DNA of 64,000 nt from CAWUEX02 sp963921305 (GCA_963921305.4 CAWUEX030000002.1:3410001-3474000), one strand, 5' to 3'. Counted from the stretch's first letter, positions 33,249 through 42,742 are shown. Translations and numbers: made by a program. The notes: generated from the sequence alone by a model not told the origin.

Positions 33249-35330
33249 TTAAGCTGCCAGGATCGCCAGCAGCAAGATCGCAACAATGTTGGTGATCTTG
33301 ATCATCGGGTTAACAGCGGGACCGGCGGTGTCCTTGTACGGATCACCGACGGTATCACCGGTCACGGCAGCTTTGTGAGCTTCAGAGCCCTTGCCGCCGT
33401 GGTTGCCGTCTTCGATGTACTTCTTGGCGTTGTCCCACGCACCACCACCGGAGGTCATCGAGATCGCGACGAACAGGCCGGTGACGATGGTGCCCAGCAG
33501 CATGGCGCCAAGAGCGATAAAGCCTTGGGCCTGACCGGCGGTCATGGCGACGACGAAGTACAGCACCACAGGAGCCAGTACCGGCAGCAAGGACGGCACA
33601 ACCATCTCCTTGATGGCTGAGCGGGTGAGCATGTCCACCAGCACGCCGTATTCCGGCTTGTCCGTACCCTGCATGATGCCCGGCTTTTCCTTGAACTGAC
33701 GGCGGACCTCAACAACGACCGCACCGCCGGCGCGACCTACCGCCTGCATGCCGAGCGCACCGAACAGGTACGGCAACATGCCGCCGATGAACAAGCCGAT
33801 GACCACGTACGGATCTTTCAGCGAGAACTCGATGCCGACAAACTCAGGGAAGTAGAATTCCAGGTCAGCCGTATACGCCGCGAACAACACAAGAGCGGCG
33901 AGACCGGCGGAGCCAATTGCGTAGCCCTTGGTCACCGCCTTGGTGGTGTTGCCGACCGCATCCAGGGTGTCGGTGATGTTTCGGACTTCGTCAGGAAGTT
34001 CGGACATTTCCGCGATACCGCCCGCGTTGTCGGTCACGGGACCATAAGCATCCAGCGCCACGACCATTCCGGCCAGCGCCAGCATGGTGGTCGCGGCGAT
34101 AGCAATGCCGAAGAGGCCCGCCTGCAAAAACGCGAGAATGATGGCGGCGGAGATCAGCAGCACGGGAAGCGCGGTGGACTCCATCGAGATCGCGAGACCC
34201 TGAATCACATTGGTGCCATGGCCCGTAGTTGAGGCTTCGGCGACGCTCTTCACCGGACGGTAGTCCGTACCGGTGTAGTACTCGGTGATCCAAATGATGA
34301 TGCCGGTCACGGCCAGGCCGATCACCGCACAGATAATCATCTGGGTCCCGGTGACCTCGCGGCCGTCCGTCATCACAATCGCTTCCCCGAACATCATGTT
34401 GGTGACCACGACGATCAGCACCGCCGAGACGACCGCGCATACGATGAAGCCACGGTACAGCGCGCTCATGACCTTGCCGCCGTCTTTCACACCGGCGAAG
34501 AAGGTGCCGATGATCGAGCCGAGGATGCAGACGCCGCCGATGACCAGCGGGTAGAGCATGGCGGTCGATTGCGCTGCTCCGTCAAAGAAGATGGTGCCCA
34601 GCAGCATGGTGGCCACAACGGTCACCGCGTAGGTCTCGAACAGATCAGCCGCCATTCCGGCGCAGTCACCGACGTTATCGCCCACGTTGTCGGCGATCAC
34701 CGCCGGGTTGCGGGGATCGTCTTCGGGAATACCGGCTTCAACCTTACCGACCAGGTCGGCGCCAACGTCGGCGCCCTTGGTAAAGATACCGCCGCCGAGA
34801 CGGGCGAAGATCGAGATCAGCGACGCGCCAAATGACAGCGCGATCAGAGCTTCAATCAACTCACGCTCATCTGTGCCCATGCCAAGCAGAGCAAAATAGT
34901 AACCCGCGACCGCTAGCAGCCCGAGACCGACGACCAACATACCGGTCACACCGCCGGATTTGAAGGCCACCGCATGTGCGGCGGACATGCCCGTCGAACG
35001 GGCCGCTTCTGCGGTGCGGACGTTGGCGCGCACCGAGACATTCATGCCGACATAGCCAGCAATACCGGAGCACACCGCGCCAAGCACGAAGCCGATGGCG
35101 GACAGCAGCCCGAGGGTCACGGCCAGGACGATGGTCACCGCGACACCGACGATACTGATGGTGGTGTACTGCCGGTTCAGATAGGCACTGGCGCCTTCCT
35201 GAATGGCGGCCGCAATTTCAGTCATGCGGTCAGTGCCTGTGCCGGTGGCCAGCAGGCTGCGCGTGGTAAAAATCCCGTACAGGATGGCAATAATGCCGCT
35301 GCCTAGGACGATAAGTTCGAGAGTGCTCAT
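33249..35330 (-). CDS. hppA: Membrane-bound proton-pumping pyrophosphatase, K+-independent type
   Basis: This 693-residue polytopic protein hydrolyses pyrophosphate and pumps protons across the inner membrane. About 15-16 hydrophobic helices are visible. The catalytic signature is FTKGADVGADLVGKVEAGI followed by DNVGDNVGDCAGMAADLFE, with a second Asp-rich site at EMSELPDEVRNITDTLDAVGNTTKA near the middle and GDTVGDPYKDTAGPAVNP near the C-terminus. The Lys in GNTTKAVTKG marks the K+-independent, H+-pumping class; the dependent class has Ala there. The gene sits at the end of the leftward thiL/FliL-like group, with its own gap of about 190 bases. It is used in energy conservation from pyrophosphate. 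Confidence 0.97.
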   Translation of the reverse strand: MSTLELIVLGSGIIAILYGIFTTRSLLATGTGTDRMTEIAAAIQEGASAYLNRQYTTISIVGVAVTIVLAVTLGLLSAIGFVLGAVCSGIAGYVGMNVSVRANVRTAEAARSTGMSAAHAVAFKSGGVTGMLVVGLGLLAVAGYYFALLGMGTDERELIEALIALSFGASLISIFARLGGGIFTKGADVGADLVGKVEAGIPEDDPRNPAVIADNVGDNVGDCAGMAADLFETYAVTVVATMLLGTIFFDGAAQSTAMLYPLVIGGVCILGSIIGTFFAGVKDGGKVMSALYRGFIVCAVVSAVLIVVVTNMMFGEAIVMTDGREVTGTQMIICAVIGLAVTGIIIWITEYYTGTDYRPVKSVAEASTTGHGTNVIQGLAISMESTALPVLLISAAIILAFLQAGLFGIAIAATTMLALAGMVVALDAYGPVTDNAGGIAEMSELPDEVRNITDTLDAVGNTTKAVTKGYAIGSAGLAALVLFAAYTADLEFYFPEFVGIEFSLKDPYVVIGLFIGGMLPYLFGALGMQAVGRAGGAVVVEVRRQFKEKPGIMQGTDKPEYGVLVDMLTRSAIKEMVVPSLLPVLAPVVLYFVVAMTAGQAQGFIALGAMLLGTIVTGLFVAISMTSGGGAWDNAKKYIEDGNHGGKGSEAHKAAVTGDTVGDPYKDTAGPAVNPMIKITNIVAILLLAILAA

Positions 35331-35519
35331 TCTTGTTCCATTCGATTCGTAAATCGGACTAGCCGCTGCCAGCCCTGCGACCCGAAAAACTGTTTCAGAT
35401 CATAGTGTTAGGAGTTTCCCCGCTTCCGCACCGGGGCCCCGCCCGGGAAAAGCGCGCGGAGGGTGCCAGAATGGGCCGGTCTGCGCAACATCGCTGGCGA
35501 TTCAGGGCGTTTTGGCCAC

Positions 35520-35996
35520 CTACTGCTCGAAAACAGTCATCAACAGAACATCGACGACCCGGTCACCGTAAACGGTCTGCGCCGCCGCCTTCATCTCCTG
35601 TTTGATCCCGCGGGGATCGATGATGCGGTTTTTGGCAAAGTAGTCTTGCAGGTACACAATGAGCCGCTGGTTGACGGCATTCTCAAATCTGGGCATCCCG
35701 TTTTGAATTAGATTTATCGTGCCCCGCTGAATGTGAATCCGCGATGTAATGTAGACCCGCTTGACCACGCGTCCGTCGAGGATCACCGGCACGATGATAT
35801 CTTCTAGGGCTATCATCAGTGGAGCTTCGACAGGCGGTGTGAAGCCAGGGGCCTGAGTGGCCGGAAGCGCGTCGGCTTCCTCCTCTGCGCTGCCGCTCTC
35901 AAACGGATTGGGAATCAGCTCGAAGTGGATCAGCGCGAAGACGCCGGCCCCAGCCACTATGAGCATGACAAAGACAATGAGAAAAACTCGCTTCAT
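35520..35996 (-). CDS. FliL-like single-pass membrane protein
   Basis: A 158-residue protein with one N-terminal transmembrane helix (about residues 4-26) and a periplasmic domain. The C-terminal half, with ALEDIIVPVILDGRVVKRVYITSRIHIQ and DRVVDVLLMTVFEQ at the end, resembles FliL, which acts at the flagellar basal body. The context (thiL upstream, hppA downstream) is not flagellar, although motB lies about 10 kb away. The FliL label rests on fold-like resemblance, so treat it as a membrane protein of possible FliL type. The ATG at 35996 gives the leader directly. Confidence 0.6.
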   Translation of the reverse strand: MKRVFLIVFVMLIVAGAGVFALIHFELIPNPFESGSAEEEADALPATQAPGFTPPVEAPLMIALEDIIVPVILDGRVVKRVYITSRIHIQRGTINLIQNGMPRFENAVNQRLIVYLQDYFAKNRIIDPRGIKQEMKAAAQTVYGDRVVDVLLMTVFEQ

Positions 35997-36058
35997 ACCA
36001 AAAACCTGCCCTGAATCAGCCTTGGCGTAAACAGCATAGGTACAAACCAGCCCCTAAC

Positions 36059-37078
36059 TTAGACGTGCCGGTACCCTGGCTGACTGACCTCAACGGGCTG
36101 CCCGTTCACGTCTACAACAATGACTGGGGCGCTATTTCCTTGAGCTTCGCTATCCGCCGCGAAGATCTTCCCGATCCGCGTGACCTTGGTATTCGCCTGA
36201 CCTGATAGCTCCTGAATCCGTTCCCGGGCCGAATCTGGTGCTGTGAACGCGAGTTCATAGTCATCCCCGCCGGTGAGCATGGCGGTTGTCGCTCCAACCG
36301 CGTCATCCCGGGCAAAGTCCTGCAGGGCATCTGACGCCGGCAGCTTCCCGGCCTCTATTCTTGCGCTGACACCAGATTGAGTGCAGATGTGCGAGACGTC
36401 GGCGCACAAACCATCCGAGATGTCGACGCAGCTGTGGGCCACACCGGCAAGCGCCGAGCCGAGCTGCACCTGCGGCCGAGGAATACGGTACCGGTCTATC
36501 AAATATTCGCTGTGTGTTTTGGCGATCGGGATAGCTGAGTCAGAGATACCGCGCGCGAACGTGAGCCCGAGGGCCGCATCACCGAGAGTGCCCGAGACCC
36601 AAACATCATCGCCGGGCTTGGCACCATTCCGCCGGAGAGGTTTATCGCGCGGCACTTGTCCGATGGCGGTGACTGAGACCAAAAAGGGCCCTTCCTGTCG
36701 GATCACGTCACCACCCATCAAAGAAATCTCGAAAGTCTCCAGGTCCGACGTCAACCCGCCAATGAACTCAGTGACAAAACTTTCTTCGGTATCACGGCCA
36801 AGACACAGCGCCATGAAAATACCAACCGGTCGCGCGCCCATCGCCGCCAAGTCGGATAAATTCACGCGGATCGCTTTTTGCGCCATCGTCCCGGGAGGAT
36901 CATCGGTAAGCATGTGCGTGCCAACCGCAAGCGCATCCTTCGTAACAACGAACGCCATGCCGTCTGGAAGTTCCGGCAAGACGGCTGCATCGTCCGTCAG
37001 CGCGAAGGCCCCCGGTGCGTTTGCCGCAAGTGGCCTCAAGTATCGGTCAATGAGATCGAATTCTGAAATACCGGTCAT
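36059..37078 (-). CDS. thiL: Thiamine-monophosphate kinase
   Basis: ThiL phosphorylates thiamine monophosphate to thiamine diphosphate with ATP. The 339-residue product has the AIR-synthase-like fold: TDDAAVLPELPDGMAFVVTKDALAVGTHM, INLSDLAAMGA-type motif VNLSDLAAMGARPVG, and LMGGDVIRQEGPFLVSVTAIGQVPR. It also has CVDISDGLCADVSHIC and LTGGDDYELAFT. It follows nusB by 22 bases in the leftward nusB-thiL order. All main catalytic blocks are present. Confidence 0.95.
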   Translation of the reverse strand: MTGISEFDLIDRYLRPLAANAPGAFALTDDAAVLPELPDGMAFVVTKDALAVGTHMLTDDPPGTMAQKAIRVNLSDLAAMGARPVGIFMALCLGRDTEESFVTEFIGGLTSDLETFEISLMGGDVIRQEGPFLVSVTAIGQVPRDKPLRRNGAKPGDDVWVSGTLGDAALGLTFARGISDSAIPIAKTHSEYLIDRYRIPRPQVQLGSALAGVAHSCVDISDGLCADVSHICTQSGVSARIEAGKLPASDALQDFARDDAVGATTAMLTGGDDYELAFTAPDSARERIQELSGQANTKVTRIGKIFAADSEAQGNSAPVIVVDVNGQPVEVSQPGYRHV

Positions 37079-37100
37079 CTCGGACGTCCCGGTCTGCCTA

Positions 37101-37610
37101 TCAGGACGCTGCTAGGTCCTGGCCCCGAAGCACATGGGCGATTTTATCCAAGACGGCGTTGACCAGCTTCGGTTCCGGTCCGCTGTAAAACGCGTGCGCG
37201 AGATCGACGTATTCGGAAATGGTAACGCGGGCGGGTGCATCGACAGCGCCCATGAGCTCAGCAACAGCGGTGCGAAGGATGGAGCGTAGAATTGTCTCCA
37301 GCCGTTCGGCCGGCCATTCGGCACTTAAATTGGCATCGATCATCGCATCGATGTCGTCTTGCTGCGCCACGGCTTGGGATACGAGATTCGAGAACGTGCC
37401 CTGGTCCATTTCGGCGAGCATCACCTGGGTCTCTTCTTCAGTGTCGGGATCCTCTGTTATCGCCAGTCCGCCTAAACGGCCCATAAGAAAATCACGCACC
37501 ACCTTCGTATAGTCTGCATCTGTCGTTGCCACCTGGTACAACGCCTGCACGGCGCCCAGCCGGGCCGCACTCAGACTCTGTGACCGGTTCTTCGCTACCG
37601 TAGAGGTCAC
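37101..37610 (-). CDS. nusB: Transcription antitermination factor NusB
   Basis: NusB, with S10/NusE, acts in rRNA antitermination. The 169-residue all-helical product contains SLSAARLGAVQALYQVA, LFAL-like helices and the C-terminal VTISEYVDLAHAFYSGPEPKLVNAVLDKIA, typical of NusB. The GTG start at 37610 overlaps the ribH stop (GTGA), so translation is coupled. It precedes thiL. Length is a little above the E. coli form because of an acidic insertion near residues 45-65. Confidence 0.93.
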   Translation of the reverse strand: MTSTVAKNRSQSLSAARLGAVQALYQVATTDADYTKVVRDFLMGRLGGLAITEDPDTEEETQVMLAEMDQGTFSNLVSQAVAQQDDIDAMIDANLSAEWPAERLETILRSILRTAVAELMGAVDAPARVTISEYVDLAHAFYSGPEPKLVNAVLDKIAHVLRGQDLAAS

Positions 37611-38068
37611 GCCTCCACTCCCAAGCGCATGCGCAACTCAAGCAGACGTAAACAAGCTTCCGCCGCGCGCCCGCCGAAATTACGGCGGTTCATGTCGGCG
37701 CGTTCTTCAGCCAAGGCACGGGTGGGACACGTCAGAATGCCATTGCCGACAGGGAACGCATGGGCCAGCGCCACATCCTGCGTCCCTCGCATGGCCTCTG
37801 CGCAGACGTGCTCGTAGTGGTCCGTCTCACCCTTAATAGCGCACCCCAGAACGACGCCACCGTCGAACATTTGACCCGTGTCGGGGTTACCCTGCCCTTC
37901 AATGACAAACTGCAGAGCGGCCGGAATCTCCAGGATACCCGGAACGTCGATACGGTAAACGGTCCCGCCCACAGCCTCGATGGCCGCCAGGGCGCCGGCT
38001 GCAAGCTGGTCCGATATGTCCTCGTAGAACCGAGCCTCAATAAGAGCGATGTTCGGCGCAGTGCTCAT
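37607..38068 (-). CDS. ribH: 6,7-dimethyl-8-ribityllumazine synthase
   Basis: RibH makes lumazine, the riboflavin synthase substrate, from aminoribitylaminouracil and dihydroxybutanone phosphate. The 153-residue product has ALIEARFYEDISDQLAAGA, DVPGILEIPAAL and VVLGCAIKGETDHYEHVC, the substrate-binding block. A second block is HAFPVGNGILTCPT. The ATG at 38068 is preferred over a TTG three codons upstream that lies nearer the GAGGA. It follows the ribB gene and overlaps nusB at its end. All active-site blocks are present. Confidence 0.95.
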   Translation of the reverse strand: MSTAPNIALIEARFYEDISDQLAAGALAAIEAVGGTVYRIDVPGILEIPAALQFVIEGQGNPDTGQMFDGGVVLGCAIKGETDHYEHVCAEAMRGTQDVALAHAFPVGNGILTCPTRALAEERADMNRRNFGGRAAEACLRLLELRMRLGVEA

Positions 38069-38077
38069 GGGTTTCAA

Positions 38078-39196
38078 TTAGTCCTCTAAGGGGATCGGGC
38101 GCTGCTCGATCACTTTTAGTCCGTAGCCATCAAGACCAATGATGGTCCGCGGCGTGTTGCTCAGCAAAATCATGTCGTGGATACCGAGGTCGACCAGTAT
38201 CTGCGCCCCAACACCGTAGTCGATCAGACGCGCCGGCCCCTCTTCCCCACTGACTTGCGCCTTGATCCGCTCGCTGATCTGCGGTGTTCCCATCTCACGC
38301 AGCACCACAACGGCACCTGTGCCATGGTCGGCCACCATCGCCATCGCGCGATGCAGCTCTCCGGTTTTAGCGCTGTCGGCGTCCCAGAACATATCGCTGA
38401 GCACATTGACTTGGTGCATCCGGACGATCGGCGTATCGCTGCCGTCTATGTCACCCTTAACCAAAGCCAGGTGTTCGATATTGGAAAGCGTATTTTTGTA
38501 TATACGCAGCGTCCAGTCGCGTCCGAATTTGGAGTTGAAGGGACGCTCTGCCGTCATTTCGATGTATTTTTCTGTACGGCGGCGATAGGCAATCAAATCA
38601 GCGATGGTGGCAATCTTCAGGCCATGCTTTTGCGCGAATGGGACGAGGTCCGGCATGCGTGCCATCTCACCGTTGTCGTTCATGATCTCGCAGATCACGC
38701 CGGCAGCGTTGAGACCGGCCATGCGGCAAATGTCTACTGCCGCTTCCGTATGCCCGGCGCGTACGAGCACACCCCCGTCGCGCGCCATCAAGGGGAACAC
38801 GTGTCCAGGCGTCGCCAGGTCTTCCTTACCCTTTGAGGGATCGATCGCAACGGAGATCGTATGCGCCCGGTCTGAAGCAGAAATACCGGTGGTGACGCCG
38901 TCGCGGGCTTCGATGCTCACGGTGAATGCGGTGGCTAACCGGGACTGATTGTGGGCTTCCATCAACGGCAGACTGAGGCTGCGGCATCGATCTTGAGTCA
39001 GAGCCAAGCAAATCAGACCGCGGCCATGGGTCGCCATAAAGTTCACGGCGTCCGGCGTGGCCATCTGAGCCGGAATAATCAGGTCGCCCTCGTTCTCCCG
39101 GTCTTCGTCGTCGACTAGGATAAACATCCGCCCGTTGCGGGCGTCTTCGATGATGTCTTCGATGGAGGACAGATAATCTATGTCGGTGTCGGGCAC
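38078..39196 (-). CDS. ribBA: 3,4-dihydroxy-2-butanone-4-phosphate synthase with GTP-cyclohydrolase-II-like domain lacking zinc Cys
   Basis: The N-terminal half (about residues 1-205) is a complete RibB: LVDDEDRENEGDLIIPAQ with the acidic metal ligands, FMATHGRGLICLAL, and HVFPLMARDGGVLVRAGHTEAAVD. The C-terminal half resembles GTP cyclohydrolase II. The zinc site, normally Cys with a later Cys-x-Cys in a segment after VRxH, reads VRMHQVNVLSDMFWDADSAKTGE here and has no Cys, so cyclohydrolase activity is unlikely. Proteobacterial RibBA variants with an inactive second domain (called RibBX in the literature) are known. It lies in the ribD-ribE-ribBA-ribH order. GTP cyclohydrolase II is then expected elsewhere in the genome. 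Confidence 0.9.
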   Translation of the reverse strand: MPDTDIDYLSSIEDIIEDARNGRMFILVDDEDRENEGDLIIPAQMATPDAVNFMATHGRGLICLALTQDRCRSLSLPLMEAHNQSRLATAFTVSIEARDGVTTGISASDRAHTISVAIDPSKGKEDLATPGHVFPLMARDGGVLVRAGHTEAAVDICRMAGLNAAGVICEIMNDNGEMARMPDLVPFAQKHGLKIATIADLIAYRRRTEKYIEMTAERPFNSKFGRDWTLRIYKNTLSNIEHLALVKGDIDGSDTPIVRMHQVNVLSDMFWDADSAKTGELHRAMAMVADHGTGAVVVLREMGTPQISERIKAQVSGEEGPARLIDYGVGAQILVDLGIHDMILLSNTPRTIIGLDGYGLKVIEQRPIPLED

Positions 39197-39203
39197 GGAC
39201 GGC

Positions 39204-39794
39204 TCAGGTCTTGTTCAGAAGGCGCGCAACATACCGCGCAAGCATATCGATTTCTATGTTTACCGCGTCCCCCTCCTGCAGATGGCCAAAGCTCGTAACC
39301 TGCTGAGTATGAGGGATAATATTGACGCCAAAGGAGTCATCGGACACTTCATTGACGGTTAGGGACACGCCATCAATGGCAACGGACCCCTTCTCGGCGA
39401 CGAAGGGCGCAAAATCGATGGGCAGCTTGATGGTGAAGCGGACAGAGTCGCCATCGGCACGTACGCTCGACACTTCAGCGACGCAATCAACGTGACCGGA
39501 AACCAAATGGCCACCCAACTCATCGCCGAGTTTGAGCGACCGCTCCAGATTGACGCGCCGGCCCGGTTCCCATGTGCCGAGGGTCGTGCGGTCGAGAGTT
39601 TCACGGGAAACATCCACCGCAAACTGCCCGGGCTTGAGGTCCAGGGCCGTCAAACAGCACCCATTGCAGGCTATGGAGGCGCCCACTGAGATTTCCGACG
39701 TGTCATAGGCTGTGGCGATGGTCAGGCGTGCACCACCGTCGCCGGAGACGACCTCTTTCACTTCACCCAAATCTGTCACGAGACCAGTAAACAT
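39204..39794 (-). CDS. ribE: Riboflavin synthase alpha chain
   Basis: RibE dismutates two lumazine molecules into riboflavin and a pyrimidine. The 196-residue product has two lumazine-binding repeats, the first opening MFTGLVTDLGEV with IACNGCCLTALDL, and the second with GHLVSGHVDCVAEV and GVSLTVNEVSDD. The gap to ribBA is 7 bases, and to ribD 3. Its order in the rib cluster is standard. The assignment is firm. Confidence 0.95.
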   Translation of the reverse strand: MFTGLVTDLGEVKEVVSGDGGARLTIATAYDTSEISVGASIACNGCCLTALDLKPGQFAVDVSRETLDRTTLGTWEPGRRVNLERSLKLGDELGGHLVSGHVDCVAEVSSVRADGDSVRFTIKLPIDFAPFVAEKGSVAIDGVSLTVNEVSDDSFGVNIIPHTQQVTSFGHLQEGDAVNIEIDMLARYVARLLNKT

Positions 39795-39797
39795 GGC

Positions 39798-40904
39798 TTA
39801 GACAGTGGAGATTCGATCAAGGATTTCAAGGGTGTCGTTGCCGAGTGCACGCAATCCGGCCCGCGTGAAAGCCGGTGCCTCCTCTAGCTTGGTAAGTCCC
39901 AGTGCTGCCATGCTGGGCTTGCCGTCACCACCGATCATCGTCGGAGCCCTCAGGGCGTAGACCCGGTCGATCAGGCCGTCATGCAGAAAGGACGCGGCAA
40001 TCTGTCCTCCGCCTTCGATGAGCACACGATTCAGTCCCTTCTCGGCCAGCAGAGAAGCAGCCGCACGCGCGAACGCATGATCACTCGGGTCTGCGACCCC
40101 ATGAACTTGTACGCCGGACTGCTTGAGCTTCGTGGCGAGTTTGTCCTGGCTCGAACTGGCGCTGGTGATAATCCAGGTGGATGTTTGATCCGCCGAGGCC
40201 ACGAGCTTGGCGTCAGGATCGATGCGCAGACGCCGGTCAAGCACCACGCGCACGGGCTGAGGCCCTTCGTACCCGGGCAAACGGCAGGTTAACGCGGGAT
40301 CGTCAGCCAACACGGTCCCACTGCCAACGACGACGGCGTCATGCTGACTGCGGAGCATGTGACCATACCGGCGAGCGGCGTCACCCGTGATCCACTGGCT
40401 AGCGCCGTTTTCCAAGGCGATGCGGCCATCCAGACTGCTCGCGCTTTTGAGCGCGACGTAGGGCAGACCGGAACGGGTGCGTTTGAAGAACCCAGCATTC
40501 AGTGCAATCGCGTCTGCTTCCAAGACTCCCGTGACGACGTCTAAGCCTGCCTCTTCAAGGGCGGCAAGGCCACCGCCGTCGACGCGGTCATCTGGGTCGG
40601 ACGTAGCGACCACGACACGCTTTATGCCCGCTTGGATCAGAGCTTCGGTACACGGCGGGGTCTGACCATGGTGGCAGCAGGGCTCAAGAGTGACATAGGC
40701 GGTGGCACCTGACGCGGCACTGCCAGCACGGGTCAAGGCTTCCGGCTCGGCATGAGGCCGTCCACCAGGCTGTGTCCAACCGCGACCGACGATCACGTCA
40801 TCCTTGACGATCACACAGCCCACCGCCGGATTGGGCGCAGTGTTCCCCAAGCCGCGCGCCGCTAAGGCAAGTGCCGTGCGCATAAAGCCGTGGTCAGAGC
40901 TCAC
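39798..40904 (-). CDS. ribD: Bifunctional pyrimidine deaminase/reductase RibD
   Basis: RibD deaminates and reduces the first ring-opened pyrimidine of riboflavin synthesis. The 368-residue product has the zinc deaminase domain: VGRGWTQPGGRPHAEPEAL with the HAE motif, and LEPCCHHGQTPPCTEALI with the two Cys. The reductase domain follows with KSASSLDGRIALENGASQWITG and VLIEGGGQIAASFLHDGLID. It is the first rib gene, 35 bases downstream of nrdR. No RFN riboswitch is seen before it. Confidence 0.95.
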   Translation of the reverse strand: MSSDHGFMRTALALAARGLGNTAPNPAVGCVIVKDDVIVGRGWTQPGGRPHAEPEALTRAGSAASGATAYVTLEPCCHHGQTPPCTEALIQAGIKRVVVATSDPDDRVDGGGLAALEEAGLDVVTGVLEADAIALNAGFFKRTRSGLPYVALKSASSLDGRIALENGASQWITGDAARRYGHMLRSQHDAVVVGSGTVLADDPALTCRLPGYEGPQPVRVVLDRRLRIDPDAKLVASADQTSTWIITSASSSQDKLATKLKQSGVQVHGVADPSDHAFARAAASLLAEKGLNRVLIEGGGQIAASFLHDGLIDRVYALRAPTMIGGDGKPSMAALGLTKLEEAPAFTRAGLRALGNDTLEILDRISTV

Positions 40905-40939
40905 CGCGATAATCCTTGCAGGCAGACGCGCCCGGCGGC

Positions 40940-41407
40940 TTAGTCCTCGCCAGCCGGGACGTCAGAAATATTATCAATAAGACTTTCGAAGTCTTTGAGT
41001 TCTCTGAAGTTTTTGTATACCGAGGCAAAGCGGATGTAGGCGACTTTATCGAGCCCTTCGAGTGCTTCCATGACCATCTCACCGATGGCCTCGGACGGGA
41101 TTTCGCTCTCGCCCATGCTCTCGAGCCGGCGCTGAATGCCGTTCACGACCCGCTCGATCCGCTCCTCTTCCACGGGACGCTTGCGGCAGGCAATGAACAG
41201 TGAGCGCGCCAGCTTATCGCGGTCAAAGGGGACACGCTGCCCGCCTTTCTTGGTGACGATCAGGTCGCGCAGTTGGACCCGCTCAAAGGTGGTGAAGCGT
41301 GCCCCGCAGGCCGGACAAAACCGGCGGCGTCTAATCGCGGCGTTGTCTTCGGTCGGCCGAGAGTCTTTGACCTGAGTGTCCAGGCCGCCGCAATAAGGAC
41401 AGCGCAT
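40940..41407 (-). CDS. nrdR: Transcriptional repressor NrdR
   Basis: NrdR represses ribonucleotide reductase genes and senses ATP/dATP. The 155-residue product has the zinc ribbon MRCPYCGGLDTQVKDSRPTED then RRRRFCPACGARFTTFERVQ, and an ATP-cone with VTKKGGQRVPFDRDKLARSLFIACRKR. The ATG at 41407 is 21 bases after the glyA stop, and nrdR precedes ribD, the usual glyA-nrdR-ribD order. Confidence 0.96.
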   Translation of the reverse strand: MRCPYCGGLDTQVKDSRPTEDNAAIRRRRFCPACGARFTTFERVQLRDLIVTKKGGQRVPFDRDKLARSLFIACRKRPVEEERIERVVNGIQRRLESMGESEIPSEAIGEMVMEALEGLDKVAYIRFASVYKNFRELKDFESLIDNISDVPAGED

Positions 41408-41428
41408 GGTTCCCCTCCCCTGAGCGTG

Positions 41429-42712
41429 TCACGAATAAATTGGAAATTTCTCACACAGCGCTTCGGCGCGTTCGCGCACGCTGGCTTCGACTTGAGATGT
41501 GTCGTCCGGATTGGCTGCCATGGCGTCCAGGACCTCGGTGATCAGCTCGCCGACGTGATGGAACTCGTCGGCGCCGAACCCGCGCGTCGTTCCGGCAGGT
41601 GTCCCGAGGCGCACCCCGGAGGTCACCATTGGCTTCTCCGGATCGAACGGTATACCGTTCTTGTTGCAGGTCATGCCGGCGCGCTCGAGCGCCTTCTCAA
41701 CCGCGTTGCCCTTCAAGCCTTTGGGGCGCAGGTCGACCAGCATGAGGTGGGTGTCGGTGCCGCCGGTGACGATATCAACACCGCCTTTGACCAAGGTCTC
41801 GGCGAGCGCCTGGGCGTTCTCAACCACCTGGCTGGCGTAGGTCTTGAACTCGGGTCTGAGCGCTTCCCCGAAAGCGACAGCCTTACCCGCAATCACGTGC
41901 ATCAGCGGTCCGCCCTGAAGTCCCGGGAAAATCGCCGAATTGAGCTTCTTCACGAAGTCCTCGTTGTTCGACAGGATCATCCCGCCGCGGGGGCCACGCA
42001 GGGTTTTGTGCGTGGTGGTGGTGACCACGTCGGCAATGGGCAACGGGCTGGGGTGCACCCCGGCGGCCACCAGCCCGGCGAAGTGGGCCATGTCGACCAT
42101 GAGATAGGCGCCGACGCTGTCTGCGATCTCGCGGAACTTCTTGAAGTCGATCACGCGCGGATAGGCCGAGCCGCCGGCGACGATCAGCTTGGGCTTGTGC
42201 TCCCTGGCCAGGCTTTCGACCTGATCGAAATCGATCAGGCTGTCCTGACGGCGCACCCCGTACTGCACCGCGTTGAACCATTTGCCGGAAATATTCGGCG
42301 GTGCGCCGTGAGTCAGGTGACCACCGGCGTCCAGAGACATGCCCATGATGGTATCGCCGGGCTTGATGAGGGCGAGGTACACCGCCTCGTTGGCTTGTGC
42401 TCCGGCATGCGGCTGGACGTTGGCATAGGCGCAGTCAAACAGGGTTTTGGCCCGCTCAATCGCCAGATTTTCGGCGATATCAACAGCCTCGCAGCCGCCG
42501 TAATAGCGTTTGCCCGGATAGCCCTCAGCATACTTGTTGGTGAGCACCGTGCCGACGGCTTCAAGGACGGCTTTGGAAACGATGTTTTCGGAGGCGATCA
42601 ACTCAATCTGATTTTGCTGCCGGGTCAGCTCTTCCGAAATCGCGGCCATGACGTCTGGGTCACTTTGACTCAGGGACTGACCAAAAAATGAAGGCTGAAC
42701 GACATAGTTCAT
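41429..42712 (-). CDS. glyA: Serine hydroxymethyltransferase
   Basis: GlyA interconverts serine and glycine and feeds tetrahydrofolate one-carbon units. The 427-residue PLP enzyme has the active-site Lys in VTTTTHKTLRGPRGGMI. Other marks are NKYAEGYPGKRYYGGCEAVD, NVQPHAGAQANEAVY and HLTHGAPPNISGKWF. Length and motifs match the family. It follows rpiB by 30 bases and leads to nrdR. Long antisense frames over this gene are shadows of its codon use. Confidence 0.98.
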   Translation of the reverse strand: MNYVVQPSFFGQSLSQSDPDVMAAISEELTRQQNQIELIASENIVSKAVLEAVGTVLTNKYAEGYPGKRYYGGCEAVDIAENLAIERAKTLFDCAYANVQPHAGAQANEAVYLALIKPGDTIMGMSLDAGGHLTHGAPPNISGKWFNAVQYGVRRQDSLIDFDQVESLAREHKPKLIVAGGSAYPRVIDFKKFREIADSVGAYLMVDMAHFAGLVAAGVHPSPLPIADVVTTTTHKTLRGPRGGMILSNNEDFVKKLNSAIFPGLQGGPLMHVIAGKAVAFGEALRPEFKTYASQVVENAQALAETLVKGGVDIVTGGTDTHLMLVDLRPKGLKGNAVEKALERAGMTCNKNGIPFDPEKPMVTSGVRLGTPAGTTRGFGADEFHHVGELITEVLDAMAANPDDTSQVEASVRERAEALCEKFPIYS

Positions 42713-42742
42713 CGTAGTAAATCCTTTACGAACGGGTGCGGC

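Noticed and set aside
41273..42691. Rightward 472-residue frame over glyA and nrdR
   Set aside because: Antisense shadow of well-supported genes with no motif of its own.
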